Shown here piece after piece: positions 43,968 through 54,848 of a DNA stretch of 64,000 bases. Below the pieces are notes generated by a model that ran no database searches, was not told where the DNA came from, and saw nothing but the letters and a program-made list of their open reading frames with translations. The position numbers were made by a program, and so were the translations under genes. Source of the stretch: Lacticaseibacillus nasuensis JCM 17158 (GTDB lineage Bacteria; Bacillota; Bacilli; Lactobacillales; Lactobacillaceae). Positions within the stretch are counted from its first letter, which is position 1. Each line of letters begins with the position of its first letter. The stretch spans positions 43,623 to 107,622 of the forward strand of contig NZ_AZDJ01000013.1 of NCBI RefSeq assembly GCF_001434705.1, in the 5' to 3' direction.

Positions 43968-46559
43968 ATGAATCCAGATCAGTTTACGCAAGCCGTCACA
44001 GAGGCGCTGGGCGGCGCGCAACAAATCGCTCAGGTGCGGCACCATCAAGAAATTGATATTCCGCATGTGATTAAGGGGCTCGTCCAGCCGAATGACTTCG
44101 GCGCGGCGTTGCTGAAACAAGCCGGCATCAACGTGACCGGGTTTAACGCGGCAATTGACCAGGCGCTAGACGATGAGCCGGTGGTGGAAGGCGTGACCAG
44201 CTATGGCCAAAGCATGAGCCAAAACCTGGCGGCGTTGTTGCAAAATGCGGATGAGGTAAGGCAAGCACTTGGTGACGACTTCATCGCCACTGAGGCCGTG
44301 ATGATGGCGCTGTTTAGCCAGCCCTATTCACCGCTGACCAAGTACCTGACGGATCACGGGCTCGACCGCAAGCACTTTAAGCAAGTTGTCGACACTGCGC
44401 GAGGTGGGGCCAAGGTCACGAGCAAAACGGCGGAGAATAACTATCAGTCGCTAAAGAAATACGGGACCGACCTGGTGGCAGAGGCGCGCAGTGGGAAGAT
44501 GGATCCCATCATCGGCCGCGACTCGGAGATTCGCGATGTCATCCGGATTTTATCTCGCAAAACCAAGAATAACCCGGTGCTGATTGGTGAACCCGGCGTC
44601 GGCAAAACCGCCATCGTCGAGGGGCTGGCGCAGCGCATCGTGCGCCAAGACGTGCCGGATAACCTGAAAGATAAAACCATCATCTCGCTGGATATGGGGA
44701 GCCTGTTGGCCGGCGCGAAGTATCGCGGGGAGTTTGAGGAACGCTTCAAAGCCGTGCTTAAGGAAGTCACCAAGTCCGAGGGTCAGGTCATTCTCTTCAT
44801 CGACGAAATTCACACCATCGTTGGTGCCGGCAAGGCCGAAGGGGCGATGGATGCCGGCAACCTGCTCAAGCCGATGTTGGCGCGCGGCGAGCTGCACCTG
44901 ATTGGCGCCACCACCTTGGATGAGTACCGGGAAAACATCGAAAAGGATAAGGCCCTCGAGCGGCGCTTCCAGCGTGTTTTGGTGCAAGAGCCAAGCGTCG
45001 AAGATACCATTTCGATTTTGCGCGGACTCAAGGAACGCTTCGAAATTTTCCATGGCGTGCGGATTCATGACTCCGCCTTGGTGGCGGCGGCGACGCTGTC
45101 GAACCGCTACATCACCGACCGCTTTTTGCCGGATAAGGCCATCGATTTGATCGATGAAGCCAGCGCGAATATCAACGTGGAGATGAACTCGCGGCCAACC
45201 GAGCTCGACGTGGCGGAGCGTAAGCAGATGCAGTTAGAAATCGAGGAGCAGGCGCTGGCCAAGGAAAGCGATCCAGCGAGTCAAAAGCGCTTGACCCAGC
45301 TGCGCAGCGAGCTGGCCGACCTCAAGGAACAAACCAACCAACTTAAGGCGCAGTGGGATGCCGAAAAAACCGACATCAATCAGCTCAACGCGAAAAAAGA
45401 AGAAATCGATCAGGCCAAGCACGAGCTGGAAGATGCCCAAAGTCGCTACGATCTAGAAACCGCGGCTAAACTTCAGCACGGCACGATTCCGGCCTTGGAG
45501 AAGGAATTAGCCAAGTTGGAAGCCACCGACCGGCCGGATTCCTGGCTGGTGCAAGAGTCGGTCACCGAAACCGAAATCGCTCAGGTGATTTCGCGGCAAA
45601 CCGGGATTCCGGTGGCGAAACTGGTGCAAGGCGACCGCGATAAGCTGATGCACCTGGCCGATCACCTGCATGAACGCGTGATCGGCCAAGACGAAGCGGT
45701 CACGGCTGTGGCCGATGCCGTGTTGCGGTCACGCGCAGGCTTGCAGGATCCCAGTCGGCCGCTGGGGAGCTTCATGTTTCTTGGTCCGACCGGCGTGGGG
45801 AAAACTGAACTGGCGAAGGCGCTGGCGGACACCTTGTTCGACTCTGAGAAACACATGGTGCGCATCGACATGTCCGAATACATGGACAAGATTTCCGTTT
45901 CACGACTGGTTGGGGCCGCACCGGGCTACGTGGGGTATGAAGAAGGCGGTCAGCTGACCGAAGCCGTTCGGCGCTCGCCTTACACCATCGTCTTGCTGGA
46001 CGAAATCGAAAAGGCACACCCGGATGTCTTCAATATTTTGCTTCAGGTGTTGGATGACGGTCGGCTGACCGATAGCCAAGGCCGCACGGTGAACTTCAAA
46101 AACACCATCATCATCATGACCTCGAACCTAGGCTCCGAGGCGTTGCTAGATGGCATGGCCACCGACAAGCGCATCACCCCCGAACGGCGCGAGCAGGTCA
46201 TGCAACTGGTACGTGGCCACTTTAAGCCAGAATTCTTGAACCGAGTCGATGACATTATCATGTTCAACCCGCTGCAGCTGAAAGACATCGAGCGAATCGT
46301 GATGAAGGACCTGGCCGGGTTGAACGAGCGCTTGGCCGCCCAAGACATTCACCTTTCGGTTACCCCGGCGGCGTCCGAGTGGTTGGCCGACAAAGGCTAC
46401 GAACCGGCTTATGGCGCACGGCCGTTGCAGCGGCTGATTACCACCGCCGTTGAAACGCCGCTGGCCAAGCAGATCATCGGCGGGCAAATTGTGCCGCCGA
46501 GCACCGTTACGCTAGGGGTGGCAGAGGGCAAATTAACGTTTACCAGCGCACCAGCCTAA
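43968..46559 (+). CDS. clpB: ATP-dependent disaggregase ClpB
   Basis: Hexameric AAA+ chaperone (863 residues) that extracts polypeptides from aggregates with DnaK. Clp-N domain at residues 1-145, first Walker A GEPGVGKT (207-214), a coiled-coil middle domain (about 405-520) typical of ClpB rather than ClpC, second Walker A GPTGVGKT (606-613) and C-terminal D2-small domain. ATG 43968 after GGAAGGAG begins [10 protein letters not shown]; the frame open from 43902 crosses the promoter. The upstream site fits heat-shock control by CtsR. Confidence 0.97.
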   Translation: MNPDQFTQAVTEALGGAQQIAQVRHHQEIDIPHVIKGLVQPNDFGAALLKQAGINVTGFNAAIDQALDDEPVVEGVTSYGQSMSQNLAALLQNADEVRQALGDDFIATEAVMMALFSQPYSPLTKYLTDHGLDRKHFKQVVDTARGGAKVTSKTAENNYQSLKKYGTDLVAEARSGKMDPIIGRDSEIRDVIRILSRKTKNNPVLIGEPGVGKTAIVEGLAQRIVRQDVPDNLKDKTIISLDMGSLLAGAKYRGEFEERFKAVLKEVTKSEGQVILFIDEIHTIVGAGKAEGAMDAGNLLKPMLARGELHLIGATTLDEYRENIEKDKALERRFQRVLVQEPSVEDTISILRGLKERFEIFHGVRIHDSALVAAATLSNRYITDRFLPDKAIDLIDEASANINVEMNSRPTELDVAERKQMQLEIEEQALAKESDPASQKRLTQLRSELADLKEQTNQLKAQWDAEKTDINQLNAKKEEIDQAKHELEDAQSRYDLETAAKLQHGTIPALEKELAKLEATDRPDSWLVQESVTETEIAQVISRQTGIPVAKLVQGDRDKLMHLADHLHERVIGQDEAVTAVADAVLRSRAGLQDPSRPLGSFMFLGPTGVGKTELAKALADTLFDSEKHMVRIDMSEYMDKISVSRLVGAAPGYVGYEEGGQLTEAVRRSPYTIVLLDEIEKAHPDVFNILLQVLDDGRLTDSQGRTVNFKNTIIIMTSNLGSEALLDGMATDKRITPERREQVMQLVRGHFKPEFLNRVDDIIMFNPLQLKDIERIVMKDLAGLNERLAAQDIHLSVTPAASEWLADKGYEPAYGARPLQRLITTAVETPLAKQIIGGQIVPPSTVTLGVAEGKLTFTSAPA

Positions 46560-46655
46560 CTTTTCGCTGTTAAGGTATTGCCTTGACGCCGACTTTCGGG
46601 TATGATTATTGATGCTGTGGTAGCACTGCGCTACCCATACTGGCGTGGCTGGGGC

Positions 46656-46683
46656 TTGCAATTTTCCCGCCGTCCGGTATAGT
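46656..46683 (+). promoter_or_regulatory. promoter of rpmF
   Basis: TTGCAA (46656-46661), 16-base spacer, TATAGT (46678-46683). A small hairpin, GGTAGC/GCTACC, lies at about 46619-46636. Confidence 0.7.
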
Positions 46684-46718
46684 AAGTAAGAAATCTATAG
46701 CAAAGGGGTTTTCCGCTC

Positions 46719-46907
46719 ATGGCAGTTCCAGCACGCAGAACATCTAAGACCAAGAAGCGTATGCGTCGTGGTCACATCAAGTTGAATGTGCCAAACTTGC
46801 AATTTGATGCCACTACTGGCGAATACCGCGTTTCTCATCACGTTTCACCAAAAGGCTTTTACAAAGGCGCCCAAGTTGTGAAGAGCAACGACAACACCAA
46901 GGCCTAA
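46719..46907 (+). CDS. rpmF: 50S ribosomal protein L32
   Basis: Basic ribosomal protein of 62 residues. The start [19 protein letters not shown] is diagnostic for L32. The cysteines of the zinc-ribbon form (C+) are absent: the sequence reads [18 protein letters not shown], a zinc-independent (C-) version, as occurs in several lactobacilli. Own promoter and terminator. AAAGGGG is the ribosome site. Confidence 0.97.
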   Translation: MAVPARRTSKTKKRMRRGHIKLNVPNLQFDATTGEYRVSHHVSPKGFYKGAQVVKSNDNTKA

Positions 46908-46912
46908 ATCAG

Positions 46913-46938
46913 ACACGTCCAAGCGGGCGTGTTTTTTT
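46913..46938 (+). terminator. terminator after rpmF
   Basis: ACACGTCC (46913-46920), loop AAGC, GGGCGTGT (46925-46932), then T-run. Confidence 0.85.
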
Positions 46939-46992
46939 GTGGCCGAAGCTGGTGGGCGTGACCCCTTACATAGACTCTGAAACCAGCTCCTA

Positions 46993-47001
46993 TGGTATAC
47001 T
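46993..47001 (+). promoter_or_regulatory. extended -10 promoter of the DUF1836 gene
   Basis: TGG plus TATACT (46996-47001); no clear -35. Confidence 0.6.
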
Positions 47002-47025
47002 TAACCCAAACAGGAGGTGGCGGTC

Positions 47026-47595
47026 ATGGCTGACCAAACAATTTTTAGCGACTATCTAGCCCGGTTGCAGCGCGCCAATTTACCGCGGTGGACGGATCTG
47101 CCGCAGTTTGATTTATACATGGATCAAGTCGTGCAGTTCGTCAACGACATCGTGGTGCCGCTGGGGTTAGGCGAGCTCACGGCGACGATGGTGAATAATT
47201 ACGTGAAAAAAGGGGTGATTCACGCCCCAGAGAAGAAGAAGTACCAGCGCGGGCAAGTGGCCAATATTTTGATTATTGCGATGCTCAAGCCGGTGTTTGC
47301 GTTGGATACGATTGCCGCGGGCATCAATTATCAGCTGCGTAACCGTCAGGCGGCGCAGGCCTATGATGCGTTCATTCTGGCGTTTATCGGGGCGGTGCAG
47401 CAAGTGAATTCCGATTTCACCGGCGAGGTCACCATTAACAAGGTGAACCGAGAAGATACCGTCAATATTCAAAGCGCCATGGTGAATCTGGCCATCAACG
47501 CCGTGTTGGAAAAGTTGCTGGTGGAAATGATGGCCAAGGCCGTGGCGCCGCTGCCACTAACGCCGAAAGCCAAGAAGAAAGCGGCTAAGGCATGA
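47026..47595 (+). CDS. DUF1836 family protein
   Basis: Soluble protein of 189 residues with the DUF1836 pattern: LPQFDLYMDQVVQFVND, TATMVNNYVKKGVI and the KKKYQRGQVA block resembling the MerR-type winged helix. A DNA-binding role is plausible but not shown. ATG 47026 follows AGGAGGTGG; the GTG at 47017 would sit inside that site. Overlaps the nucleotidase gene by four bases (ATGA). Confidence 0.82.
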   Translation: MADQTIFSDYLARLQRANLPRWTDLPQFDLYMDQVVQFVNDIVVPLGLGELTATMVNNYVKKGVIHAPEKKKYQRGQVANILIIAMLKPVFALDTIAAGINYQLRNRQAAQAYDAFILAFIGAVQQVNSDFTGEVTINKVNREDTVNIQSAMVNLAINAVLEKLLVEMMAKAVAPLPLTPKAKKKAAKA

Positions 47596-49142
47596 AATTA
47601 ACCATCTTGTCCACCAGCGACACGCATGGCTACGTGTTGCCGACTGACTACATGCGGCGCGACCAAGACCTGCCGTTTTCGTTGGCGAAAGCCAAGACTG
47701 TCATTGATCAGGTGAAGGCCACTGCCGACGAAGTGCTCACGGTGGAAAACGGCGACTGGTTGCAAGGCTCGCCGTTAGCGTATTACGCCGCTCGCGTGCA
47801 TCCCGACCCGGCGCAGCTGACTGCTGGCTATACCGCGGTGGGTTACGATCTCGGGATTTTGGGCAATCACGAATTCAACTACGGTAGCGAGTACCTGCAG
47901 CAGGCCATTTCGGGGCTGAATTACCCCATTTTGTGCGCGAATATCCTGCGCGCCGGCCAACCGGCGTTTGGTCGGCCCTATGAGCTAGTCAAACGCGGCG
48001 GCGTGACGATTGCGGTGCTGGGTCTCACCACGGATTACATTCCGCACTGGGAGGGTCAACAAAATATCGCCGGTTTGACGTTTGTCCCGGCGCTGGCTGC
48101 GGCCAAAGACTGGGTGCCGCGGTTACGGGCCCTTGCTGATGTTGTGGTGGTGTGTTATCACGGCGGGTTTGAGCGCGACCTGATCACCGGTGAACCCACC
48201 GAGGCGCTTACTGGTGAAAACGTCGGCTACGCCTTGACCCAAGTGCCTGGCATCGATGCCTTGGTGACGGGGCATCAGCACCGCGAGTTGGCTGGCGTCG
48301 TCAATGGCGTGCCCGTGACTCAACCCGGTTATCGTGGGACCAATGTGGGGCGGATTGATTTAACCCTGACGCCGACGCTGGCCGGCTGGCAGGTCACCGC
48401 CAAGCACGCAACGTTGGTGCCAACGGGGGCTGCACCGGCGGCCGATGCGGTGACGGCGGCTGTGGCCGATCCGGCGGCCAAAGTCGAGGACTGGCTCGAC
48501 TCGCCGCTCGGCCGCGTCACCGGCGACATGACGATTCATGATGCCTTTGCCGCACGGGTGGTGGAGTCGCCCTACATTGAGTTCATCAACCGGGTCCAAA
48601 TGGCCGCTACCGGTACCGATATTTCGGGCACCGCGCTGTTTAATAACGACGGTCGTGGGTTTGGGCAGGTCATCACCATGCGCGACGTGGTGACCAATTA
48701 CATTTATCCCAACACCTTGGCCGTCGTGCGGCTGAGCGGTGCCGACCTTAAGGCAGCTTTGGAACAAAGCGCCGAGTATTTTGCCTTGACTGCCGATGGC
48801 CACCTCGGCATCTCGCCGCGGTTTCTCGACCCTAAGCCGCAGCACTATAACTACGATATGTATGAAGGCATCGACTATCAGATCGATGTGACCCAGCCAG
48901 TCGGGCAACGGATCACGGCGCTGACGTATCACGGCCAACCCGTGACGGCGGCGCAATCCTACGACGTGGCGGTAAATCAATACCGCGCAGGCGGTGGCGG
49001 GGATTTTCGCATGTTTGACCATAGCAAGATCATACGCGAGAACCAAAAAGACATGACCGAATTGATTGCCGACTATTTGCAGGCACATCCAGTGTTGCCC
49101 GGGATGGCCAACCATAACTTCACGGTGTTGCCTAAAATGTGA
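47592..49142 (+). CDS. 5'-nucleotidase/2',3'-cyclic phosphodiesterase family protein, no signal peptide
   Basis: Two-domain metallophosphatase of 516 residues in the UshA/YunD family. The N-terminal domain has the dimetal motifs DTHG, NGDWLQGSP, GNHEFNYG, YHGG and GHQHRE; the C-terminal 5'-nucleotidase domain (about 330-500) binds the nucleotide base (YNYDMYEGIDYQIDV). There is no signal peptide: the protein begins MKLTILSTSDTHG directly, so it is probably cytosolic like YunD, unlike secreted UshA. Translationally coupled to the DUF1836 gene. Confidence 0.9.
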   Translation: MKLTILSTSDTHGYVLPTDYMRRDQDLPFSLAKAKTVIDQVKATADEVLTVENGDWLQGSPLAYYAARVHPDPAQLTAGYTAVGYDLGILGNHEFNYGSEYLQQAISGLNYPILCANILRAGQPAFGRPYELVKRGGVTIAVLGLTTDYIPHWEGQQNIAGLTFVPALAAAKDWVPRLRALADVVVVCYHGGFERDLITGEPTEALTGENVGYALTQVPGIDALVTGHQHRELAGVVNGVPVTQPGYRGTNVGRIDLTLTPTLAGWQVTAKHATLVPTGAAPAADAVTAAVADPAAKVEDWLDSPLGRVTGDMTIHDAFAARVVESPYIEFINRVQMAATGTDISGTALFNNDGRGFGQVITMRDVVTNYIYPNTLAVVRLSGADLKAALEQSAEYFALTADGHLGISPRFLDPKPQHYNYDMYEGIDYQIDVTQPVGQRITALTYHGQPVTAAQSYDVAVNQYRAGGGGDFRMFDHSKIIRENQKDMTELIADYLQAHPVLPGMANHNFTVLPKM

Positions 49143-49221
49143 CACTGAGTCATATTTTGGTTGAAACTCGGCAGTCTGCGCGTTAAGCTGAATCACAGAC
49201 TGAAAACAAAGGATGATTAAT

Positions 49222-50055
49222 GTGAAAAAATTCGGACTGATGTTGGCCGGGTTGAGCGTCATGCTCCTGGCGGGCTGTGGTCATCAACTCACCACGACGA
49301 AAACCACGTATCACCGCGATGGGTTAGTCGCTGTGGTCAAGGGCGATGCCGGTGGCGTCAAGCGCGTGAGCTACCACGCCAAGACAATCAGCGGGCACGC
49401 CCAGGTCAACGATGGCAAATATGTCATCACCGTACCAGTGAGCACAGCTAAGCAAACGGTGACGATCAAAGCCAAGAATAAAACCGTCACCACCAAGGTG
49501 GCCGCAGCGACGAGCATGGGTGACTACGCAAAAATCGCGAAGACATATAACCAGGCATTGATTGCCAGCGCCTTGCCGGCAGACGTGCAAAAGCAACTGA
49601 AGGCGGCCGGCACCACCAAGCCAACCAAGCTGACTCCGGCGCAACAAGCCGCCATGGCTAAGCAGCAAGCCGCGATCAAGGCCGCCATGGCCAAGGCCAC
49701 TGCCGCGACCAAGGACGCGCAACTGCCAGCCAGCGTGAGCGGGTTGAAGCAAGTGGTAGCGACTGCCGGTGGGAAGATTCGACTCAACGTGCAAGCTGGC
49801 CAGCTAATGGGCATTGCTGACATCGTGCCAATGAGCGCGTTGAAGAACAAGACCCAGCAGAAGCAATTTGGGTTGCAGTTCGGGTTGTTAGCCACAGCCG
49901 TTGGGGCCAATGCCAAAAAGGTGGCGAGTGCCTTCCAAAAGGCCACCAAGGACCAAGATTCCTCAGCGACGACGATTAAAACCATTCGCAGCAATGGCGT
50001 GAAGTTTAACGTCGGCTTCTCGACGAGTGAGTTATTCATTTACATGACGAAATAA
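49222..50055 (+). CDS. secreted lipoprotein of unknown function
   Basis: 277-residue lipoprotein: signal sequence ending LLAGC (cysteine about residue 19), then a beta-rich Thr/Lys region (about 25-105), an Ala/Lys/Gln-rich helical stretch (about 130-180) and a C-terminal globular part. Start GTG 49222 is eight bases after AAAGG; the ATG at 49213 overlaps that site. No named domain recognised. A bidirectional terminator follows. Confidence 0.82.
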   Translation: MKKFGLMLAGLSVMLLAGCGHQLTTTKTTYHRDGLVAVVKGDAGGVKRVSYHAKTISGHAQVNDGKYVITVPVSTAKQTVTIKAKNKTVTTKVAAATSMGDYAKIAKTYNQALIASALPADVQKQLKAAGTTKPTKLTPAQQAAMAKQQAAIKAAMAKATAATKDAQLPASVSGLKQVVATAGGKIRLNVQAGQLMGIADIVPMSALKNKTQQKQFGLQFGLLATAVGANAKKVASAFQKATKDQDSSATTIKTIRSNGVKFNVGFSTSELFIYMTK

Positions 50056-50098
50056 AAAAAGCACCGATGAGCGCGAATTGCGTCCATCGGTGTTTTAC
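50054..50098. terminator. bidirectional terminator between the lipoprotein gene and yjzD
   Basis: GCACCGATG (50061-50069) and CATCGGTG (50085-50092), with T-runs on both strands (TTTT after on plus; seven T after on minus). Serves both convergent genes. Confidence 0.82.
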
Positions 50099-50104
50099 TG
50101 TTGC

Positions 50105-50308
50105 CTATTGATCGTCTGATTTTGCCTGAGCTGGTTTTGGCGTGTAATGATTCATGATGGCGGGCAACGTGAAGAGAATCAGCACGAACACAACGCTTAC
50201 GATGGCGCTGGTGGCTGGGTCGTAACTCGCCCCGGACAATGCGCCGATCAGGAAACCGGCAACTTGGCCGAGGATGATGCCCCAAAATAAAGTCACGATA
50301 TATCGCAT
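50105..50308 (-). CDS. yjzD: YjzD family membrane protein (DUF2929)
   Basis: Protein of 67 residues with two transmembrane helices (about 3-22 and 32-50). The start MRYIVTLFWGIILGQVAGFL is a close fit to the YjzD/DUF2929 family. Function is unknown. Start ATG 50308 has GAGGG upstream; the longer frame to 50362 overlaps the promoter. Divergent from dnaE, which is the usual neighbour in lactobacilli. Confidence 0.85.
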   Translation of the reverse strand: MRYIVTLFWGIILGQVAGFLIGALSGASYDPATSAIVSVVFVLILFTLPAIMNHYTPKPAQAKSDDQ

Positions 50309-50330
50309 ACTATCCCTCTTTTCAACGTTT

Positions 50331-50358
50331 ATCTTAACACGGCACTTTTGAATTGCAA
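50331..50358 (-). promoter_or_regulatory. promoter of yjzD
   Basis: On the minus strand TTGCAA (50358-50353), 16-base spacer, TAAGAT (50336-50331) preceded by TGT. Confidence 0.65.
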
Positions 50359-50380
50359 CCAAATTGGGGCGTCAGTTCGG

Positions 50381-50386
50381 TATAAT
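50381..50386 (+). promoter_or_regulatory. -10 of dnaE
   Basis: TATAAT, 18 bases upstream of the start codon and close to the divergent yjzD promoter; no good -35. Confidence 0.5.
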
Positions 50387-50404
50387 GGAAGCCGAGGTGG
50401 CAAC

Positions 50405-53400
50405 ATGACGTTTATTCAATTACAGGTCCAAAGTGCCTTCAGCTTATTACAATCCCCACTGACCGTGGCGCAAATCGTCGCCGCGGCCAAGGACCGGGGC
50501 TACACCGCGATTGCCTTGACGGATACCAATGTCATGTACGGTAGTGTCGATTTCTATCGGCAGGCCCAGGCGGCAGGGATCAAGCCGCTGATTGGACTGC
50601 AACTCGCGGTGGCGGATGCCACAGTGGTGTTGATCGCCGAAACGACCGCCGGCTACCACCAATTGCTACGGCTCTCCTCGGCGGTGAAACTGGCGGAGAC
50701 CTTACCGAGCCTGGCCGAATTGCCGGACTTTACCGAAATCGCGGCGATTGTGCCGGGTGAGACCTTGCTGGGGGAGTCGGCTCAGCCGGCTGAAACCCAG
50801 TTGGCCGCCTTGGCGGCCAAGCACCCGGCGAGCCTGGCCATCGGGATTACGGCCGACAGCGTGAACACGGCGTTGCCTCGGTTTGCCCAAGACGCCGGCG
50901 TGGCCTTAATGGCGCTGGGTGCGGTGAGCTATCAAGATCCCACCGATGCCTTTACCCAAACCGTCTTGCAGGCCATCGGTGCCGGCACCCAACTGAATTG
51001 CCGTGATCCGACCTTGATGGATCCCGGTACTCACTGGCTAATGCCACCCGAGCAAGCCGCGGCCCCTTTTGAGGCGGCAGGGTTGGCCCAGGCGGTCGCT
51101 GCCACAGCCGCCTTGGCGGCCCGCGCGGAGGTGACCATTGAATTCAAACAGCCACAGTTGCCGCATTTTGCCACGCCTAATCAGCAACCGGCTAAAGACT
51201 ACCTCCGCCAGCTTGCCACTGCTGGGCTGACCCGCCGCTTCAGTGATGGGGTGGTGCCGGCGGCTTACAGTGAGCGGCTCGATTACGAGCTTGGCGTCAT
51301 CGACAAAATGGGCTTTGCCGATTATTTTCTGGTCGTGTGGGACGTCATGAACCACGCGCATGAGGTGGGCATCATGACCGGCCCTGGTCGTGGGTCGGCC
51401 GCCGGCGCGTTGGTCAGCTATGCGCTAGCCATTACGGAAGTCGATCCAATTGCCTATCACCTGTTGTTCGAACGCTTCTTGAATCCCGCCCGCGCCAACA
51501 TGCCGGATATCGATTTGGATATTCCTGACAATCGGCGCAGCGAGTTGATTCAGTATGTCCACGAGCGCTATGGGGATGACCACATGGCGCAGATCATCAC
51601 GTTTGGCACGTTTGGCGCCAAGCAGGCGTTGCGCGATGTGGCCCGCGTGTTTGGCCTCAGCCAATTCGACGCGGCCAAGTGGAGCAATGCCATTCCCAAC
51701 GATTTTCACATCGACTTGCGGACGGCTTATTCGCGGTCGCAGGCGCTGAAGAATCTGGTCGCTGACAGCGAGCAAAACGCCGCCTTGTTCAACACGGCAT
51801 TGGCGATTGAAGGGTTGCCGCGACACGACTCGACGCATGCCGCCGGGATTGTCTTGGCGCAAGAGCCGCTGACGGATACCGTGGCGCTGCAAACCGGCGG
51901 CGATGGCATCGCCCAGACGCAGGTGCCGATGGGCGACATCGAGGCCCTCGGCTTGTTAAAAATGGACTTCCTGGGCCTGCGCAACTTGAGCATCCTCGCC
52001 AGCGCCTGTGAGGCCGTTACGCGTATCACCGGCAAACCGTTCGACCCCAAGCAGATTCCGCTGGATGATGCCGCCACGCTGAAGCTATTCGCGCGCGGCG
52101 ACACCAATGGCGTGTTCCAGTTTGAAAGCAACGGGATTCGCCGCGTGTTGCGACAGTTACAGCCGACCACATTTGAAGACGTCGTGGCGGTGAACGCGCT
52201 GTACCGCCCGGGCCCGATGGAAAACATCGATACCTTTATCGCCCGGAAAAATGGGCGCGAGCCGATTACTTATCCGGCCCCCGCTTTGGAGCCGATCCTG
52301 AAGCCAACCTATGGCGTCTTGGTGTATCAAGAGCAGGTCATGCAGGTGGCCAGTGCCATGGGTGGGTTTAGTCTCGGCGAAGCCGACTTGTTGCGGCGCG
52401 CCATGAGTAAGAAAAAAGCCGCGGTGTTGGCCGCCGAACGCGAGAAGTTTATCGCCGGCGCCAAGGCCAAGGGCTACTCGGCGGATACCGCAGAAACGGT
52501 GTATGCCTACATCGACCGGTTTGCCAATTACGGCTTCAACCGCTCGCATGCCGTGGCTTACAGCATGGTGGCGTTTTGGCTGGCGTACCTGAAGGAGCAT
52601 TACCCGGCTGCGTTTTTCACTGCGTTGATGAACGCCAGTCTGAACAATACGGCCAAGTTGCGCGTGTACCTGCAAGAAGCCAGGCACCGCAAACTCACCG
52701 TATTAGGTCCGGATATCAACGCCAGCGCCTGGACCTTCACGTTGAGCCACGGCGCGATTCGCTTCGGCTTCATGTCGGTGAAGGGGATGCGCCGCGATTT
52801 TGTCGAAGCCGTGTTGACGGCGCGCCAAGCCGGCCCCTTCAAATCCTTGCGAGATGTCTTACAGCGCCTCGACGTTAAGTGGCTGAAGCCCGATCACTTT
52901 TTGCCATTGATCGACGCCGGCGCCTTCGACAGCTTCAGCCAAAACCGGGCGGCTACCACCGCCGGCCTCGACGAATTGATTGAGTCGGTTCGGCTGGCGG
53001 GTAACGACGTCGAATTGTTCAGCGTTTTGCAACCTAAGCCCGTGGCCATTCCGGATTACGGGGCCACCGAGCGCCTGGATCGCGAAGCAGCCGTGCTTGG
53101 CGTCTACCTGTCCGGCCACCCGGTGGATCGCTATGTCGCCGCGTTGCGGCCCTACCAACCGGTGACTGCCGTGGCGGATTTAGTCGTACCGCAAACCACC
53201 ACCGTCGTGCTCGTCATTCGCCGCATCAAGCGCATCCGCACCAAAAAAGGGCAGGAAATGGGCTTCATCGACGGTCAAGACGCCACCGGCAGTTTGTCGG
53301 TAACGGTGTTTCCGCAGCAATATCCGCAGGTCAAGGCATTGGCGGACAACACCGTGATTGTCGTCACCGGCCGCACCGAGGCCAAGAACGGCCTCCAACT

Positions 53401-53695
53401 CATTGCCACCAAGGTGACGACGGGCGAGGCGGCGCTGGCCGCGTTGCCGGCGGGGCAGCTTTTTTTGCAGTTGCCGGCAGCCTTCACCGATAGCGCCGCC
53501 TTGCTGAAAACGCTTGCGGCAAATCGCGGGGACATTCCGGTGATTACGGTCAATGCGGTTAACCATGAAAGTGTCTTGTTGGCGAGACAATATTGGGTGA
53601 CCCAAAGTCCTGCCTTGACGGCGCAACTGACCGCGTTAATCGGGGCGGCAAACGTGGCGTATCGCCCGCGGGCCGGCGCCAAGCAAAATTCGTAA
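50405..53695 (+). CDS. dnaE: DNA polymerase III subunit alpha DnaE
   Basis: Error-prone replicative polymerase of Firmicutes (1096 residues), extending primers on the lagging strand before PolC takes over. PHP domain (about 1-225), polymerase palm with PDIDLD (Asp368, Asp370, Asp372), helix-hairpin-helix region (about 760-840) and OB fold (about 945-1010). In the PHP domain the usual LHVHS-type first motif is LQVQSAFS, so the first metal-binding histidines are lost; the PHP site is probably inactive. No exonuclease domain, as expected. ATG 50405 follows GAGGTGG. Confidence 0.96.
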   Translation: MTFIQLQVQSAFSLLQSPLTVAQIVAAAKDRGYTAIALTDTNVMYGSVDFYRQAQAAGIKPLIGLQLAVADATVVLIAETTAGYHQLLRLSSAVKLAETLPSLAELPDFTEIAAIVPGETLLGESAQPAETQLAALAAKHPASLAIGITADSVNTALPRFAQDAGVALMALGAVSYQDPTDAFTQTVLQAIGAGTQLNCRDPTLMDPGTHWLMPPEQAAAPFEAAGLAQAVAATAALAARAEVTIEFKQPQLPHFATPNQQPAKDYLRQLATAGLTRRFSDGVVPAAYSERLDYELGVIDKMGFADYFLVVWDVMNHAHEVGIMTGPGRGSAAGALVSYALAITEVDPIAYHLLFERFLNPARANMPDIDLDIPDNRRSELIQYVHERYGDDHMAQIITFGTFGAKQALRDVARVFGLSQFDAAKWSNAIPNDFHIDLRTAYSRSQALKNLVADSEQNAALFNTALAIEGLPRHDSTHAAGIVLAQEPLTDTVALQTGGDGIAQTQVPMGDIEALGLLKMDFLGLRNLSILASACEAVTRITGKPFDPKQIPLDDAATLKLFARGDTNGVFQFESNGIRRVLRQLQPTTFEDVVAVNALYRPGPMENIDTFIARKNGREPITYPAPALEPILKPTYGVLVYQEQVMQVASAMGGFSLGEADLLRRAMSKKKAAVLAAEREKFIAGAKAKGYSADTAETVYAYIDRFANYGFNRSHAVAYSMVAFWLAYLKEHYPAAFFTALMNASLNNTAKLRVYLQEARHRKLTVLGPDINASAWTFTLSHGAIRFGFMSVKGMRRDFVEAVLTARQAGPFKSLRDVLQRLDVKWLKPDHFLPLIDAGAFDSFSQNRAATTAGLDELIESVRLAGNDVELFSVLQPKPVAIPDYGATERLDREAAVLGVYLSGHPVDRYVAALRPYQPVTAVADLVVPQTTTVVLVIRRIKRIRTKKGQEMGFIDGQDATGSLSVTVFPQQYPQVKALADNTVIVVTGRTEAKNGLQLIATKVTTGEAALAALPAGQLFLQLPAAFTDSAALLKTLAANRGDIPVITVNAVNHESVLLARQYWVTQSPALTAQLTALIGAANVAYRPRAGAKQNS

Positions 53696-53731
53696 ATTAT
53701 TCGGCCCACTGGCGACATTTTTTCTGAAAAG

Positions 53732-53740
53732 TGATATGCT
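53732..53740 (+). promoter_or_regulatory. extended -10 promoter of pfkA-pyk
   Basis: TGA plus TATGCT (53735-53740), giving an 85-base leader before pfkA. -35 not clear. Confidence 0.5.
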
Positions 53741-53815
53741 TAACTTTGGCTTGGATTCGGGACGCCGGGTCCACCGAGAGTGGTGAAGAAGCCGTCGCCA
53801 CAATACTACGCATGA

Positions 53816-54784
<969 letters not shown>

Positions 54785-54848
54785 TTGCTGGTTAAAACTG
54801 ACATACACGTCACTTTGACAAAATTTGCTTAAAGGAGCGATTCCATTT

